Part shown: positions 36,496-47,604 of the stretch, piece by piece
Layout: each line of letters begins with the position of its first letter
Position numbering within the stretch: position 1 is the stretch's first letter
Origin: Gaeumannomyces sp. JS-464
Lineage: Eukaryota; Ascomycota; Sordariomycetes; Magnaporthales; Magnaporthaceae
DNA: 64,000 nucleotides
Assembly (NCBI GenBank): GCA_002197995.1
Contig: NGZR01000001.1
Location: 14,093,501-14,157,500, forward strand
Direction of reading: 5' to 3'
Position numbers and translations under genes: made by a program
Notes under the pieces: generated by a model
What the model was told of the DNA's origin: nothing
Databases searched by the model: none
Seen by the model: the letters and a program-made list of their open reading frames with translations, nothing else

Positions 36496-38496
36496 GTGGG
36501 TAATCAATGGTATCTTCAAGATTCACGTAGGCCATGAATTATGGAACTGGGTTTCTGGGAAGGGGTTTGGAGTCCACGCCGCCAAGTTGGCGACCGGCGC
36601 CTGGTCTTTCGGTCCCCTTTTTCTGTTTAGTATACCTAACTCGGGCGCATTCTGGCGGAATTCACTTTCTTGCTGTTCTTCTTATTTCTCACCCTTTTCT
36701 CCTCACCCATACGATACTTCGGGCCATAAGCATATCCACCCACACATACCTTCCAGTTTTAATTGGACCCGAGGAAAAACAATGGATGCAGGAGTTTCAC
36801 TACGATTCCCCCGGCGATCTTAGATCTTCTTGTTTACCTGCTACCTCTTTACCCACCATGGATTGGCGTGAAAACCCCCCTCGCAAGAAATCGAGGCCGC
36901 CAACTACCTAGGTACCTAATACCCCTCTCTCAATCGTCCACCATTTCACCTTCCTGCTGTATGCATCATTCTCGGCTGTTGTGCACCCGGTCATGAAGCA
37001 CGGAAATTTGGCGGTAGCTTCCATTCCGCATTGCGCCATACCCAAAATGGGGTGTGTTCCTTCCCAAAGAGCACACCACCAGATCAGGTAGGTCCGCCGC
37101 CCCATTCGCCTTTGGTGATGGCCACATCATTGGAGAGCACTGGCAGGATTTTCTCCACCGGTCACAACCGGTCCTTCCTCGTCCTGCGGATCTGGGTTGG
37201 TTAGGTCAGATCTCTGGATGGTCAGGTCAGCACCACCTACTGCTACCCACCGCCGGGCGCTCAAAGGCGGGGTTTCTCTTAAATCTTACCGCGGTCTCCT
37301 TTGAGCGTTGCATGCTTCACCCTTCTGTTTGGAGACTCTGGGGAGGACATGGCCCATTACACCCGTCTTTGCCTCTCGAAAGAAACCCGAGCTTTCCAAT
37401 GTCTGTTTCTCACGGTGTCTGGGCCGTGGCAGGTTCTGCCTTCCCCAAAATCTCGGATCACACAGCCATCGCCAGCGCTGATCGCGGAACAGGGTCAACT
37501 CTGTGCCATGAGAGAGGCACATGTGCGCATGTGCACCATCGAGCTCGGCCTTCGAGATCTTCCCGGAAAGCTGCGGCTCGAAAGCAGCCTCATACTGGCG
37601 TTGCCAGATAGCTGGAACCAGGAAGTTACTGCGGACAGCCTCGCTATAGCAGCCGTCGCGGGGAACCTGTGGGTGGAGCGGGCAAGTCCTTGCCGCCTCG
37701 GCGTCCAAGTCACTATAAGCGGCGGCACTTTGGCAGAGGAAGCTAGGTCCGAGAGACGGATTATTGAGGCCATCAGACTTTGCTCCGTAAGCCTCTACCG
37801 TGGGCCCCGCGATGCTTTCAACCCCATTAACCTTGGCCGCGGCGCTAATTATGAGAGAGAGAGTGTGTGGTTAGGCCTGGGAATTGCTTGGTATTCAACT
37901 CAGCCGGAGTCAGAGACCGTTGCAAGAAACCAACGGGGACCTGCAAGCCCCTGGAGCTCTCTTCTACATCAACCACAAATCGAAAGCCTCTGGACACCTA
38001 TCGTGCCACTACGCGGCGCGAGCTCAGCTTCGACAGCTCGAATGCAAGTTCAACTTCGACTTTGCCGCCCCCGAGGCACCCAAAGCCAGGCGGACGGCTC
38101 CGGCGCCACGTCCTCGGCCGAAGAAACGCCCCAGCTCCGCGCGAGTTACTCGCTCTACGACGAGAGACCTGGAAGAAGAGACCGTAGAAGTTAGTTTGCA
38201 ACCTCGTCAACCAGAGCTTCCGACAGCCACAGTAGATCGAAGCGTGAGAATCCTCACCAGAGCATCGCTCTATACTCTGCTCGGGATCAAGAAAAGAACG
38301 CCCCGAACCATAATGCTGCGGCCTTTCCAGTCTTCGGCCTTGCTCGATATTGCGCCTGCCGTGTGGAACATGTGGTATCTCCAGGTTCGATCCCCGCCAA
38401 GCCGCCTTCCCTTGTGCATGCTGGGTATCAGCCCTGACACGATAGCCATAGTCGATCATCGACCATGCCCCTTCTCTCCAACACATCAGCTCAGTT
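36496..38496. other. Spacer with fragmentary open frames
   Basis: The first 400 bases are probably the RasGEF 3' UTR. Between 37.3 and 38.5 kb, open frames exist on both strands without clear family. One Ser/Thr-rich plus-strand segment (about 37950-38190, reading TTRRELSFDSSNASS) has coding character but shifts frame. It may be an upstream exon of the gene at 38.5-39.25 kb. TACCTA/AGGTACC motifs lie at 36905-36919. Confidence 0.35.
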
Positions 38497-39255
38497 TTGG
38501 GGCGCTTGGCGACCGATGCCCAATCGCCGAGTCTGAGGCGCAGGGTTGGACAGCTGGGCGAGCCGGGCCCCCAAGGGGAGGGACAAGATAATGGATCCGG
38601 CCGTCAGCTCGCGGCCACACCAGACACTAGCGCGCCCGTCACCGACATTACAGACCACATTGGACAAAAGCTGTGGCCAATCCTTCAAAGCAGTATTTCG
38701 TTCAAAAAGACACCTCGATCTCTCGCCTCGCCTAATACGATGTCGCCCGAACCCGAAGACCCAAGCCCTGAACACCTTGACGAGGGGAACGTGAGCGAAG
38801 CATCCGTCGATGGCTACCAGGCTCTAGAGGCCGATTTTGACGATCATGGGATACATCACAGCTGGCATGAGGCGAGGAGCCCAAGCCAACACGATAGTAT
38901 CGACGAGGATGGGTTGCATTGGTGTCCCGGGGGCTCCATAAAGGCCGATGGCACCATATGGGAGCCAGGGGCTACACGTACTATGGCGAACAGAGCCCAG
39001 AAGCCTTGAGTGAAGTTGCTCGCCGGTGCTCTGGTTTTGCTACAAGTGTGCTAAGTGAGGTAAACACAGCAGATCAATTGGATTCATGCCGAGGTAGCAA
39101 ACGAAGAGGACCGGGCTGGCGAATTTGACGACCTCGGCTCATTGCGCGTCGGTTTGCTTGCGGAAGGGCTGCGGGCAGGGTTAGTCGAGGGCGGCTGGCC
39201 TGGAGATGTGCTGAAAACCAGGCCGAGGTCCGACAGTCCAGGCGAGACCACTTGA
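38497..39255 (+). CDS. Probable hypothetical protein, acidic, with broken frame
   Basis: I do not recognise this product. A plus-strand frame is open from 38497, with a well-placed ATG at 38740 (MSPEPEDPSPEH). It gives an acidic stretch and then GLHWCPGGSIKADGTIWEPG. The coding signal continues one frame over (GYTYYGEQSPEALSE), which one added G at 38968-38971 would restore. A candidate intron 39015-39072 (weak GTTGCT donor, GTGCTAAG branch, GCAG acceptor) joins an exon reading INWIHAEVANEEDRAGEFDDLG, ending in TGA at 39253-39255. From 38740 this gives 152 aa; from 38497, 233 aa. Further N-terminal exons near 37.9-38.2 kb are possible. It could instead be a decaying gene. Confidence 0.35.
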
Positions 39256-40165
39256 AAGATGGAGCCTGGCCGCTTTGTTGGGAGCGAATAATAATAGGGA
39301 GCCGGGGGGCACGATGGCCACCCGAGTCGCGAAGTGGCGGACGCCTTGGTGTTCTATTGGATTTGGGTTATATCAAGCCCCGGGGTGTGTTAGCTCGCAA
39401 CTTGGCTATCATGTTGCTCATGGCGCTTATTCGAAGTGGGCAGTTAGTTAGGCATCTGGCTAGATATGTTGCTGGATATACACACACAGCTAACATCCGA
39501 GTGAGTCTCCTGGATATAATGTCATTTTCATCGAGCATCTTGATCATGAACACAGGGTGCGGTCTCTCACGCGGATGGGCAAAGAATGACGTGGGGTAAA
39601 GCTCAATTGACCAACTGCAGCTGGCGCCGTTCACGGCTCGACGCGATGACGCTATAAAACAAGAAAGCAAGAAAACAAGATGACAGATACGGGCGGTGCG
39701 CGTATTTGATATGTTAGATATGCCGCATTTAAAAATAAAAACCAGACAATAAATACACCAGGAAAGAAAACAAAGCCAAAGTCGCTGATGTCTTGAGTTC
39801 ACTGTCCAAGTCGGAGGAGCTGGGGAGCGGTCGAGAGTTGTTTGTCAAACCGGGCAGCCAGTCCCGGCGAGGAGTCGGCTCCGGTGCAATCGGCGGGGGC
39901 ATCAATGTGCTTTCCCGATGGCCCTTTCGCGTCACAGAGGGTTTGCGAAAGAGGGGTGCGCAGTCCGGGTGCCGGTCGCCGTTTGAATGGCGTGCCCCTA
40001 TCCGTTTTGCCCTCCTCCCCTCCAGCCGGTCGCGTGGTTCTGGGTACGGTTCGGGGTTTGCCCGGTGCCCGCCTCTCTCTTTCCCTTTCCCTTTCCCTAC
40101 CCCTCCCACCTAGCAGTCCTCACTCTGTCGTCCGGGTTTCGGTGATAGAGATTTGTTGTTTCTTT
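39256..40165. other. Spacer, partly AT-richer
   Basis: This stretch should contain the 3' ends of two convergent genes. The part at about 39380-39790 is visibly richer in A/T than its surroundings. A CCCTTT-type tandem repeat lies near 40080-40098. No supported gene. Confidence 0.4.
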
Positions 40166-40402
40166 TTATCTCGCGGCGGGGGGCTTTCCGCCCTTGGCCG
40201 GGGCGCCGCCCTTCTTGGGGTCCTTCTTCTTCATCTGCTCGGGCTTGAGGGTGGCGTGGTGGATGTACCAGATCAGGGTGATCTGCAGGATGACGGCGAC
40301 GAGGACGACGAGCAGGATGGTGAAGAGGATGGGCTGGTCGTTGAGGACGGCGACGGCCTGGGGCGTCGCGCCGATGGAGAGGAACCAGTCGAACTGACCC
40401 AT
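40166..40402 (-). CDS. Small single-pass membrane protein, 78 aa
   Basis: This is an intact frame on the minus strand beginning MGQFDWFLSIGATPQ. A strongly hydrophobic segment covers about residues 26-49 (ILFTILLVVLVAVILQITLIWYI). After it comes a basic, Lys/Gly/Pro/Ala-rich tail (KKKDPKKGGAPAKGGKPPAAR). There is no cleavable signal before the segment, so it looks like a single-pass anchored protein with a basic tail on one face. I do not recognise the family. The size resembles small subunits of ER membrane complexes, but that is only a guess. The ATG is preceded by a GTT-rich leader (AACAACAA on the coding strand), and codon use is GC-rich like the neighbours. Confidence 0.65.
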   Translation of the reverse strand: MGQFDWFLSIGATPQAVAVLNDQPILFTILLVVLVAVILQITLIWYIHHATLKPEQMKKKDPKKGGAPAKGGKPPAAR

Positions 40403-41365
40403 TTTTTGGTTGTTGTTGTTGAGTGGTTGTTGTTGTTGAACGGATGTCGAAGGGGCGTGACGAGCGAAAATGAGGCTAGATTTGTAGGTGTTTTATTGTT
40501 GGTCGGAAGACGTGCCGGACGTGTCGTGCGGAATTAGAAGAGAAAAGGAAAACTGGTTTGGCCTGCGCTGCGGGACAAACTGTTTGGGGGTTCGGGGGGT
40601 TCTCCAAAAAAAGGGAGCTGAAAAAGACCGGAACAGAGATTAATAGGGCACGGACAGGGGAGGCGAGAGGAAGGAGAAAAGAAGGGCGTCGACAAGGGAG
40701 AACAACAAAAATAAAAAGGCTGAGAGGGTATCACGAGCCGGATGAGGCCACTTGAGAAGGGGGTCCAACGGAAGAGGTTCGAAACCAGAGACGTCGGAAT
40801 CGAATCGACTGAAGGCGCCCGTTTCAGACCAGGGGCTAGTCCCAATCCGGGCAGGCCAGGGATTGCCGCCCTGAGAATGTGGGCGTCGCGAACCCGGCCT
40901 TGTGGGCTCCGCCTGCAAGGGTCGCCGTTTCACAAGGCGGATAGCTCGAAAGGGCAGGCAGGCAGGGGTGGCGCCAACGTGATGCAGCACGTGACTATAC
41001 AAACAACTAAGCTCTGGGAGACAAGCAGACGCAGGTGGGGGCTCTTTGCGTCGGCCAGCCAGAGAGGCCAATTGACAGGGGTTGTCGCGAGGAGCTCGGG
41101 CGGTTCCAAAAATTTCGCGGGCAGGCCAGAATACCAGCTGCAGCGAAGCCATCGAAAGAGGGGATTCCGACGATGGAGAGGTAGGGGTGCCCGCACATAA
41201 AACCCTCGAAGGCGGTCCTTTTTATCTTTGCGTTCCCTCGCACATCTGGAACGACCTTGGCGGATTAGGCTGAGCGGCCGCCTGACTGGGGCCCAGCCCA
41301 CGAAACGAGCGAGCAAGGGAGTCCTCCTGCAAGAGACGGACCACACCCACATATACATATACACC
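40403..41365. promoter_or_regulatory. Divergent promoter region, 78-aa membrane protein and mitochondrial uS5
   Basis: This is a 963-bp interval between two divergent starts, holding both promoters and leaders. A GTTGTT microsatellite (about 40410-40438) sits next to the membrane protein start. No other supported feature. Confidence 0.5.
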
Positions 41366-42796
41366 ATGAGCGCAGCAGCCGTCAGGGGCTTGCTGTCGAG
41401 GCGATGCCTAGCCACGCCGAGTACACGACCACCGACGACGGCGGTGGTGGCAGCAACGGCTGCAGCCGCAGTAGCAGCAGCAGCAAAACCTAGCAGCAGC
41501 ATCATGGCGGGGCCAGCGACCGAGGGCCGGCAGCAGAGGAGGGGCTGCACGGGTCGGCGCCGCTCTCGGCACGGCGCAGGCCGCGGTTCAAGAGCGTGCA
41601 GGCGGACAAGATGGGGCTGACGACGCCCGAAAAGATCGACGAGTTCACGGCCAGGCACTTCCCCGACTACACCGAGGCCGACCTGGCCAGGCTCGCCGAG
41701 ACGTACGGCAAGGAGCAGATGGAGGCGCTGCGGGCGGGCGAGGCGGCCGTGTCGGCGCGCGACCTCACGGTGCAGGGCCGGCTGCGGCGCGACCCGTACC
41801 AGCTCGGCTACGTCGACGACCTGAGCACCGTCAGGCCCATCGTCGACAAGCGCGCGCGGCCCAAGCCGGCGCCCGACACGCGCGCGCGCTTCATGAACGC
41901 CGACGAGTTCACCGACGACTTCCTCGAGTGGCTGCAGGGCTTCGTGCCCGACGACGTCAGCCTCGAGGGCATGTCCGAGGACGAGCTCGCGGCCGCCATC
42001 GACAAGTACGCGCCCTCCAACCTCGACGTGTTCAAGTACTTCAACGAGCGCTCGTCCATGACGGACGGTGGGCGCGGCTCCAACTCGGCCGTGGCGCCCG
42101 CGCTCATGGACAAGGTGCCCGGCGTGGCGGGCAAGTACAAGCGCCACAACGACCCGGAGGACAGGGGCATGGACGAGGCCGGCGTCTACCAGGAGCTCAA
42201 GAAGATGACGGGCCTGACGGTGCCGCAGATGATCGAGATGCCGTCAAAGTTCCTGGTCCAGCGCTCCGTCGTCAACCAGACCCGCCTGGGCAAGATCCAG
42301 AGCTGGCACATCATGTGCATGGTCGGCAACAACAACGGCCGCATCGGCCTGGGCGAGGCAAAGTCGACCGAGCTCTCGACCGCCAGGACAAAGTCGCGCC
42401 TGCAGGCCATCAAGAACATGATGCCCATCCGCAGGTACGAGAACCGCACCATCTTTGGCAAGGCCGAGGCCAAGGTGTCGGGCACCATTGTGCAGATGTT
42501 TTCTCGCCCGCCAGGTTGGTGTTTCCCTGTCTCTGGCCCTGTTCATTCCCCTTGCTGACGTGCTTCTTTCTACAGGATTCGGCCTCCGAGCGTCCCACAG
42601 GATATTCGAGATTTGCCGCCTGGCTGGCATCAAGGACCTCTCGGCGCGCATCCCGCGGTCCAGGTGTCCCATGAACACGGTCAAGGCCACCATCAAGTGC
42701 CTGACGGACCAGGTCGACCCCGAGGCCATCGCCATCGGGAGAGGCCGGAAGATGGTGGACGTGAGGAAGGTCTACTATGGGGGTGCCGTGTATTAA
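41366..42796 (+). CDS. mrps5: Mitochondrial small-subunit ribosomal protein uS5m
   Basis: This is a component of the mitochondrial ribosome small subunit. Exon 1 is 41366-42514, the intron 42515-42575 (GTTGGT...CTACAG), and exon 2 is 42576-42796. The first 40 residues are Ala/Arg/Ser-rich with no acidic residues, fitting a mitochondrial targeting signal. The C-terminal half has the S5 fold: the N-terminal double-stranded RNA-binding part (SWHIMCMVGNNNGRIGLGEAKS) and the C-terminal part ([30 protein letters not shown]). The start and the body are in different frames. One missing base somewhere about 41460-41580 accounts for it, gives 456 aa and makes the intron phase exact. The ATG at 41366 is preferred because of the targeting sequence that follows. 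Confidence 0.92.
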
Positions 42797-42987
42797 TCGC
42801 TATCCATCCTTTGTGCCTCTGCTCAAAAAACAAAGAAAAGAAACCCTTTCCTTCGCTGTAGCTGATCCTGTGCCTCCGTAAAAACATCTACGGGGTTGCT
42901 GCACCAGTGACGGCTCACTTCATGCAGCCTGTAAACCACCGTGGATAGAATGAAACGCCCCAGACGTGGTGTGCCGCCGCCCTTTTG
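42797..42987. other. Short convergent spacer
   Basis: Only 191 bp separate the convergent stop codons of the uS5m and Dad3 genes, so their 3' UTRs are likely to be short or overlapping. Confidence 0.6.
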
Positions 42988-43493
42988 CTATTGTTCGTCA
43001 TAATCCCCGTCATCCCCGGCCCCGGTCCCGGCCTGGTCGCCCCAGTCGATCTCCTGCTGCAGCACGATGCTGTAGACGCTGGCCTTGAGCAGCGTGAAGA
43101 CGAGGCTGGTCTTGCGCTCCAGCTCGCGCAACCCGTCCAGTATCTCGATGGGCGGCGCGCTTGATAGCGTGTCTAGTGTTGAGGCGAGCTGCAGAGCATT
43201 TTTCGCATTTCGAATATTTATTTTCATTTCAGTCTTTCATGTTCCCCTTTTTGTTTTTTTTGTTTTTTTTTGTTTCACACGCTTGGCTGAAATTCGTTTT
43301 CTACTTTGCACATGCTAATCACAAAAAGAAAAAAAAACCAGATGGCGAACGACTGACGGACAGAACGCACCTTCTTCATGTTCTCGGCCAGCCGCTCGTA
43401 CTCGTCCAGCACCTCCTGCTCCAGCGGGCTCATCTCGTCCGATGATGCCCCGCCCTGGTGATGGTGGTGGTGGTGGTGGTGGTGATGATCCAT
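42988..43493 (-). CDS. dad3: DASH complex subunit Dad3
   Basis: This is a subunit of the outer-kinetochore DASH/Dam1 complex that couples chromosomes to microtubule ends. Exon 1 is 43493-43371 (41 codons), the intron 43370-43189 (GTGCGT...CTGCAG), and exon 2 is 43188-42988, giving 107 aa. The core matches yeast Dad3: SPLEQEVLDEYERLAENM, then the helix ELERKTSLVFTLLKASVYSIVLQQEIDW. The protein begins MD followed by ten consecutive histidines, encoded by a CAC/CAT repeat, before a Gly/Ser linker. An upstream in-frame ATG at 43646 would add 51 residues, but the start next to the conserved core is preferred. The tail is acidic (GDDGDYDEQ). The frame is intact. Confidence 0.93.
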
Positions 43494-44327
43494 ATTGGTG
43501 TCTGTGTGTGCTTTTTGTTGCGGAGGTTGCTGGAGGCTGCTCTCACGCGACGGCAGCCGAGCCGACTGACTGGCTTGCGCAAAGAGAGTGGTGGTATCCC
43601 TATCCTGCCTGCTCGTTTTCTTCCTGATAATTGCCGGACGGTTCAAAGAGTCAAAGAGTGTGCTGTTGACGGCGGTAGTATCAGGCTCGGAATTGCTGTC
43701 CGGTTTCCGCCCCCTGGTGATGGGTGGTGGTAGCGATCGCCAGATACGCGCAGTCCCAGCATCGCGGGGCTCCCATTGTCATTCAACCGTCCCAGCTTCA
43801 GCCGGTTTATCAGCCCCACATCTACTCCGACCAATCGCTGTCGGTTGCCCCTGAACTGAACCATGGAGGAACGAAAAGCGATTGATAATAGACCAGATGA
43901 TTTCATCTTTTTTTATTCACGGAAGCTTTCGACGGCATCTCCAAGTCCCTACAAGAGGGGTTTTTTTTTCTCGCGCAAAGAATGGAATCACAATATTGCT
44001 ATCTTGGTTTCCCCCCAATGTCTGTCTGTCTGTCTGTCTTCGCCCGTTGCATAAACCTCTCCTAAATATTCCCCAAAACCGGGGACCGACAAACGAGGTC
44101 TGACATAATAAGAGTAGGAAAATAAAAGAGGAAATACAGCAGGACGGAGAGGAGAACAAACAGTTGGAAGAAAACGACCCTAACGCCGGTGTAAACCCTT
44201 AGGTGTAACGTGAGAGGAGGGTACAAACTGAGAGTGATAAAGAGAAAGAAGATTGGCCAAGGAAGGAGCAGACAAGGTAGAAAGATATGAGCCCACGAAA
44301 ACACCCAATGTAATATCGGGTTTGCGG

Positions 44328-44358
<31 letters not shown>

Positions 44359-44990
44359 TCCGTTCGCTCGCAACGGTCTTGACTTTCCTCCGCTGCTCAA
44401 TGGTAAAACTCCGACTCCCAGTGGTAGCTTCTTCCAGTCTCCACGGCCCCCCTTTTTTTTTTTCGCGTAGGTTTATGTTCAGCTAAAGGACGGGAGAGAA
44501 GTGCTGGAAGAATTGAATGTGTAAACGACCTCTGAAAACCACAAAAGGGAGTCCATGTGGCGGGGAAATAGGATGATTGGAACGGGGCTGGGGAACGAGG
44601 AGCATCGAACAAAACACGGGCCCTGGTCACAAAAGAAAACAATACTTGGTTGATGCTCGCTTGACCCCATCCGAAAAGCCCCACGGCTCGCGTCGTACTG
44701 GAGCTGAAAGTAAAAAGATATAGACGCCGTTATTAGGGGAAAAAAAGCAACAAAAAAAAAAAAAAAAAAAAAAAAGCAAGGAGGTGCTGGTAATAATGCG
44801 CGATGCGTGTCTGCAAGTAACAATGTCACCTATCCCACCCCGAGAGAAGAAGATGGTCCCAATAGGTAAAGGATAAAGGAGTGGAATGGAGAGTAGGCGT
44901 TCCGCAGGCTTCCGGTACTCCCGGTCTCTCGAGTTCGTCCCCATCCTCCACCACAGCAACTCTTCAAACGACTACCACAACCCGCATAGC
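43494..44990. other. Spacer between dad3 and the NRC-2 kinase gene
   Basis: This is a 1.5-kb interval between two minus-strand genes. It contains the dad3 promoter and the kinase 3' UTR. It holds a 27-base T run (44328-44354), a 24-base A run (44752-44775), and CTGT repeats (44021-44039). No open frame with coding character is seen. Confidence 0.5.
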
Positions 44991-47489
44991 CTACCTGCCC
45001 TTGCTGCTAGGTTGTGACTTGTAACTGTTCCCCTCCTGGTATATCTGTGGCTGATGCTGCTCGTCGCCATCGTGGTGGAGAGTGACGCTGTTGAACTCCT
45101 CGAACGGATCTACGGGCGTCTCGCCGCCGGGCGTGGCCAGCTCGCTATCCAGGGGCACTCCGCGGGGTGCCATGGCCCTGGACCCGCTGATGTCGACGCT
45201 CTCGCTTTCCTTGACGTTGCGGAAGTTGACTGTGTCGATGCCCCGACCCTGGTGCGGCACGATGGGGGGCTTCATGTGCCGAATCAGCGCCCACTGCGTT
45301 GTCCGGAAGAAAGGGTGCCCCTTGATGTCCGACGCGCCTGCCCGCGCCCCCAACCGTCGGTTCTCGTCCTTTATCAGGAGCTTGCGGATCAGGGATTTGC
45401 AGAGACTGTGATGGGGGGTCAGATAACGGTTTCCAGAAGTAGGGAGAAAAGGAAATCAGACAGGAAAGGAATCATCCTTACTTTGAAATCTGCGGTGCCC
45501 CAGTGTGGTCCGGGAACGGTATGTCCTCGCGCAGGATGTTGGCAAAGGTGGCGTTCCGGTTCTTGCCCTTGAAGGGCGTCGTCCCGTACAGCATCTCGTA
45601 GATCAAGATGCCCAGGGTCCACCAATCCACAGCGCTAGTGTGGCCGCTACCCTTGATGACCTCGGGCGCAATGTACTCCTCGGTCCCCACGAATGAGTTC
45701 GTCCGGAAGTTGGCGATACACGACCTCGTGTCGATAGTCGGCAGGGAGCTCGTGCTTGCGCCGTTCTTGCCGATAATCATGGTCGGCTTGCCGCCAGGAT
45801 CCGACTGCTTTGACAGATCAAAGTCTGACAGCATGATATGGCCCGACTGATGTAGAAGGATGTCTAGATAAAAAGGACGAGCGTAAGCGGGAAGGTGTCA
45901 AAGATAAAGGGGATCACTCAAGGCACCGGCGCGCAAACAGGGCAAACGTACTCTCTGGCTTCAGATCCCTGTAGATAAAGCCCATCAGATGCAGATACTC
46001 GAGGGCAGCGGTGACCTCGGCCGCATAGAAACGGGCGTCGTCCTCGGGAATGCATTTGCCGGGACGCGTCTGCAGTGCCCTGAAGAACTCGCCGCCGCTG
46101 CAGTATTCCATGCAAAGGTACAGGTGATCCTCGGACTGGAAAGAGTGGTAGAGCGTCACGATAAATGGGTGATTGCTGGTCGCAAGAATCTCCTGCTCGG
46201 CCAGTGCCCTCTTGATCTTGTTGCGCTTGATCATCTCCTTCTTGCTCAAAACTGCTCGTCGCAACCCGACATTGTTAGCATGCAGCGCGTTTTCTGAATA
46301 GGGAGTTTGGCTGGGAGAGATGGAAGGAACTCTTGTCCTCCCAGACCCCAGTCTTGTCCATACCTTTCATGGCGTACAGCCTTGCGCTCTTCTTCTCTCT
46401 AACCAGGTACACCTTGCCGACATCGCCCTTGCCAATGAGCTTGATTTTGTCGAAGCTCTGGGGACCAACCTCAACGTTGCGGACCTTTATCGAGTTAGAG
46501 CTGTATGTCCTGCGGAACGCGAGGGCGGTCTGGGGCGAGGGGAGAGCACCGAGGCCGTCAGCATCGGGGACGGCCAGGCTATATCCCCCGGCACCGGCAG
46601 CGCCAGCCTTGGACTCGACCAGGCCGAACGGCACTCCCGTTCTTGTTCACCATGACAGGCTCCTTCCCCAGCTCAGCCGTTGCAGGGCGCTCGCCACTGC
46701 CTTTTCCCTTAGAGAAGAGACCCTGGGCATTGGGGGCGCTGGCGACGCGGCGGAGCTTCCGGGCAAGCTCTTCCTTGGTGGACGTGGTTGCGCGGTCCTG
46801 GGCGGCGGCGGTGGCAGCCTCTTTGCTGCTGGCGGCCTTCTGGTTCGGGGTGTCGGGCGGACTCGGGGGCACGGAGCCGGCATTGTGATGACGCAGGCCC
46901 GGAGGCCCCTGGTGAGCGAAATAAGGGTCGTGGTTCGCGTAGGGTAGGGCTGAGGGTCTCGTCGAGGGTGTTGCCCTCACTAGCGACGGTGGTGGAGCGC
47001 AGTCGGCCGACGGTTGCGAAGAACTTGGACTGGCGGAAGGAGGACTTGTGGTCGGGCTTGAGGGTGTTGGAGTGGTGGTTCAGACCGTCGGGGTTTTGCG
47101 AGGCGGACTTGTCGGATGAGCTGTTGATGCGGAAGAAGTTCTTGAGGCGGGTGGGGAAGTGGTTATGGCTGTTGGCGTGGCTGTTGCCGCCATTCGCGCT
47201 TTGGTGGAGGACGGCATGTTGGCGTCATACAGCAGTCGCGGCCATGTTGGGATGCGGTGTCGCCGGGGAGGAGGAGGTTTGCTGCTGGCCGGGTTGGGCG
47301 TTGCAGCAGCGGCGGAGGATGCACGGGGGAGAGGGCTGTGCGCGTGGACGGCAGTCGGGATAGGAGGACTTCAGATGTGACGGCGGTGGTCGAGCCGCTG
47401 GGGTGGAGAGGGCTGGGCGACGACGATGCTGACGGCTCGGTGCTGGTGCTGGTGCTTGTCCTCAGGTGGGCTCGATCCTCCGCTGGGGC

Positions 47490-47521
<32 letters not shown>

Positions 47522-47604
47522 ACGGGGCTCTGCTGGCCGTGCTGTGCCGGCTGCTGCAGGGGCTGCTGAGGCGAGGGTGCCTCAGGCAAATTATGGCTGG
47601 CCAT
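44991..47604 (-). CDS. nrc-2: AGC-family serine/threonine kinase NRC-2 (Fpk1/Kin82 type)
   Basis: This is the fungal orthologue group of Neurospora NRC-2 and yeast Fpk1/Kin82. It phosphorylates lipid flippases and, in Neurospora, restrains conidiation. Exons are 47604-46364, 46251-45952, 45863-45482 and 45405-44991; all later intron phases match. The disordered N-terminal half has polyQ and a [10 protein letters not shown] segment. The kinase domain follows: glycine loop [13 protein letters not shown]-type lysine in LYAMKVLSKKEM (split by intron 1), catalytic loop YRDLKPEN (split by intron 2), DFD, and [20 protein letters not shown]. The C-terminal tail has [15 protein letters not shown] and a [12 protein letters not shown] hydrophobic motif. 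The N-terminal exon has frame breaks around 47160-47370, 46936-46949 and 46579-46640. They lie between conserved segments, so I read them as errors. The start at [10 protein letters not shown] is the best guess. Confidence 0.92.

Noticed and set aside
37286..38194. Open frames on both strands (297 codons plus, 140 codons minus)
   Set aside because: Neither strand shows a family, and they overlap. I could not choose, so no gene is called; only the 3' part (38.5-39.25 kb) is kept.
38385..38402. GGTTCGATCCCC, like a tRNA T-loop
   Set aside because: The flanking bases do not pair as a T-stem and there is no acceptor stem about 70 bases upstream.
42988..43646. Longer Dad3 start at 43646
   Set aside because: It would add 51 residues rich in Arg, Gln and Ser that Dad3 lacks in yeast. 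The start at 43493 places the conserved core near the N-terminus, as in the family.
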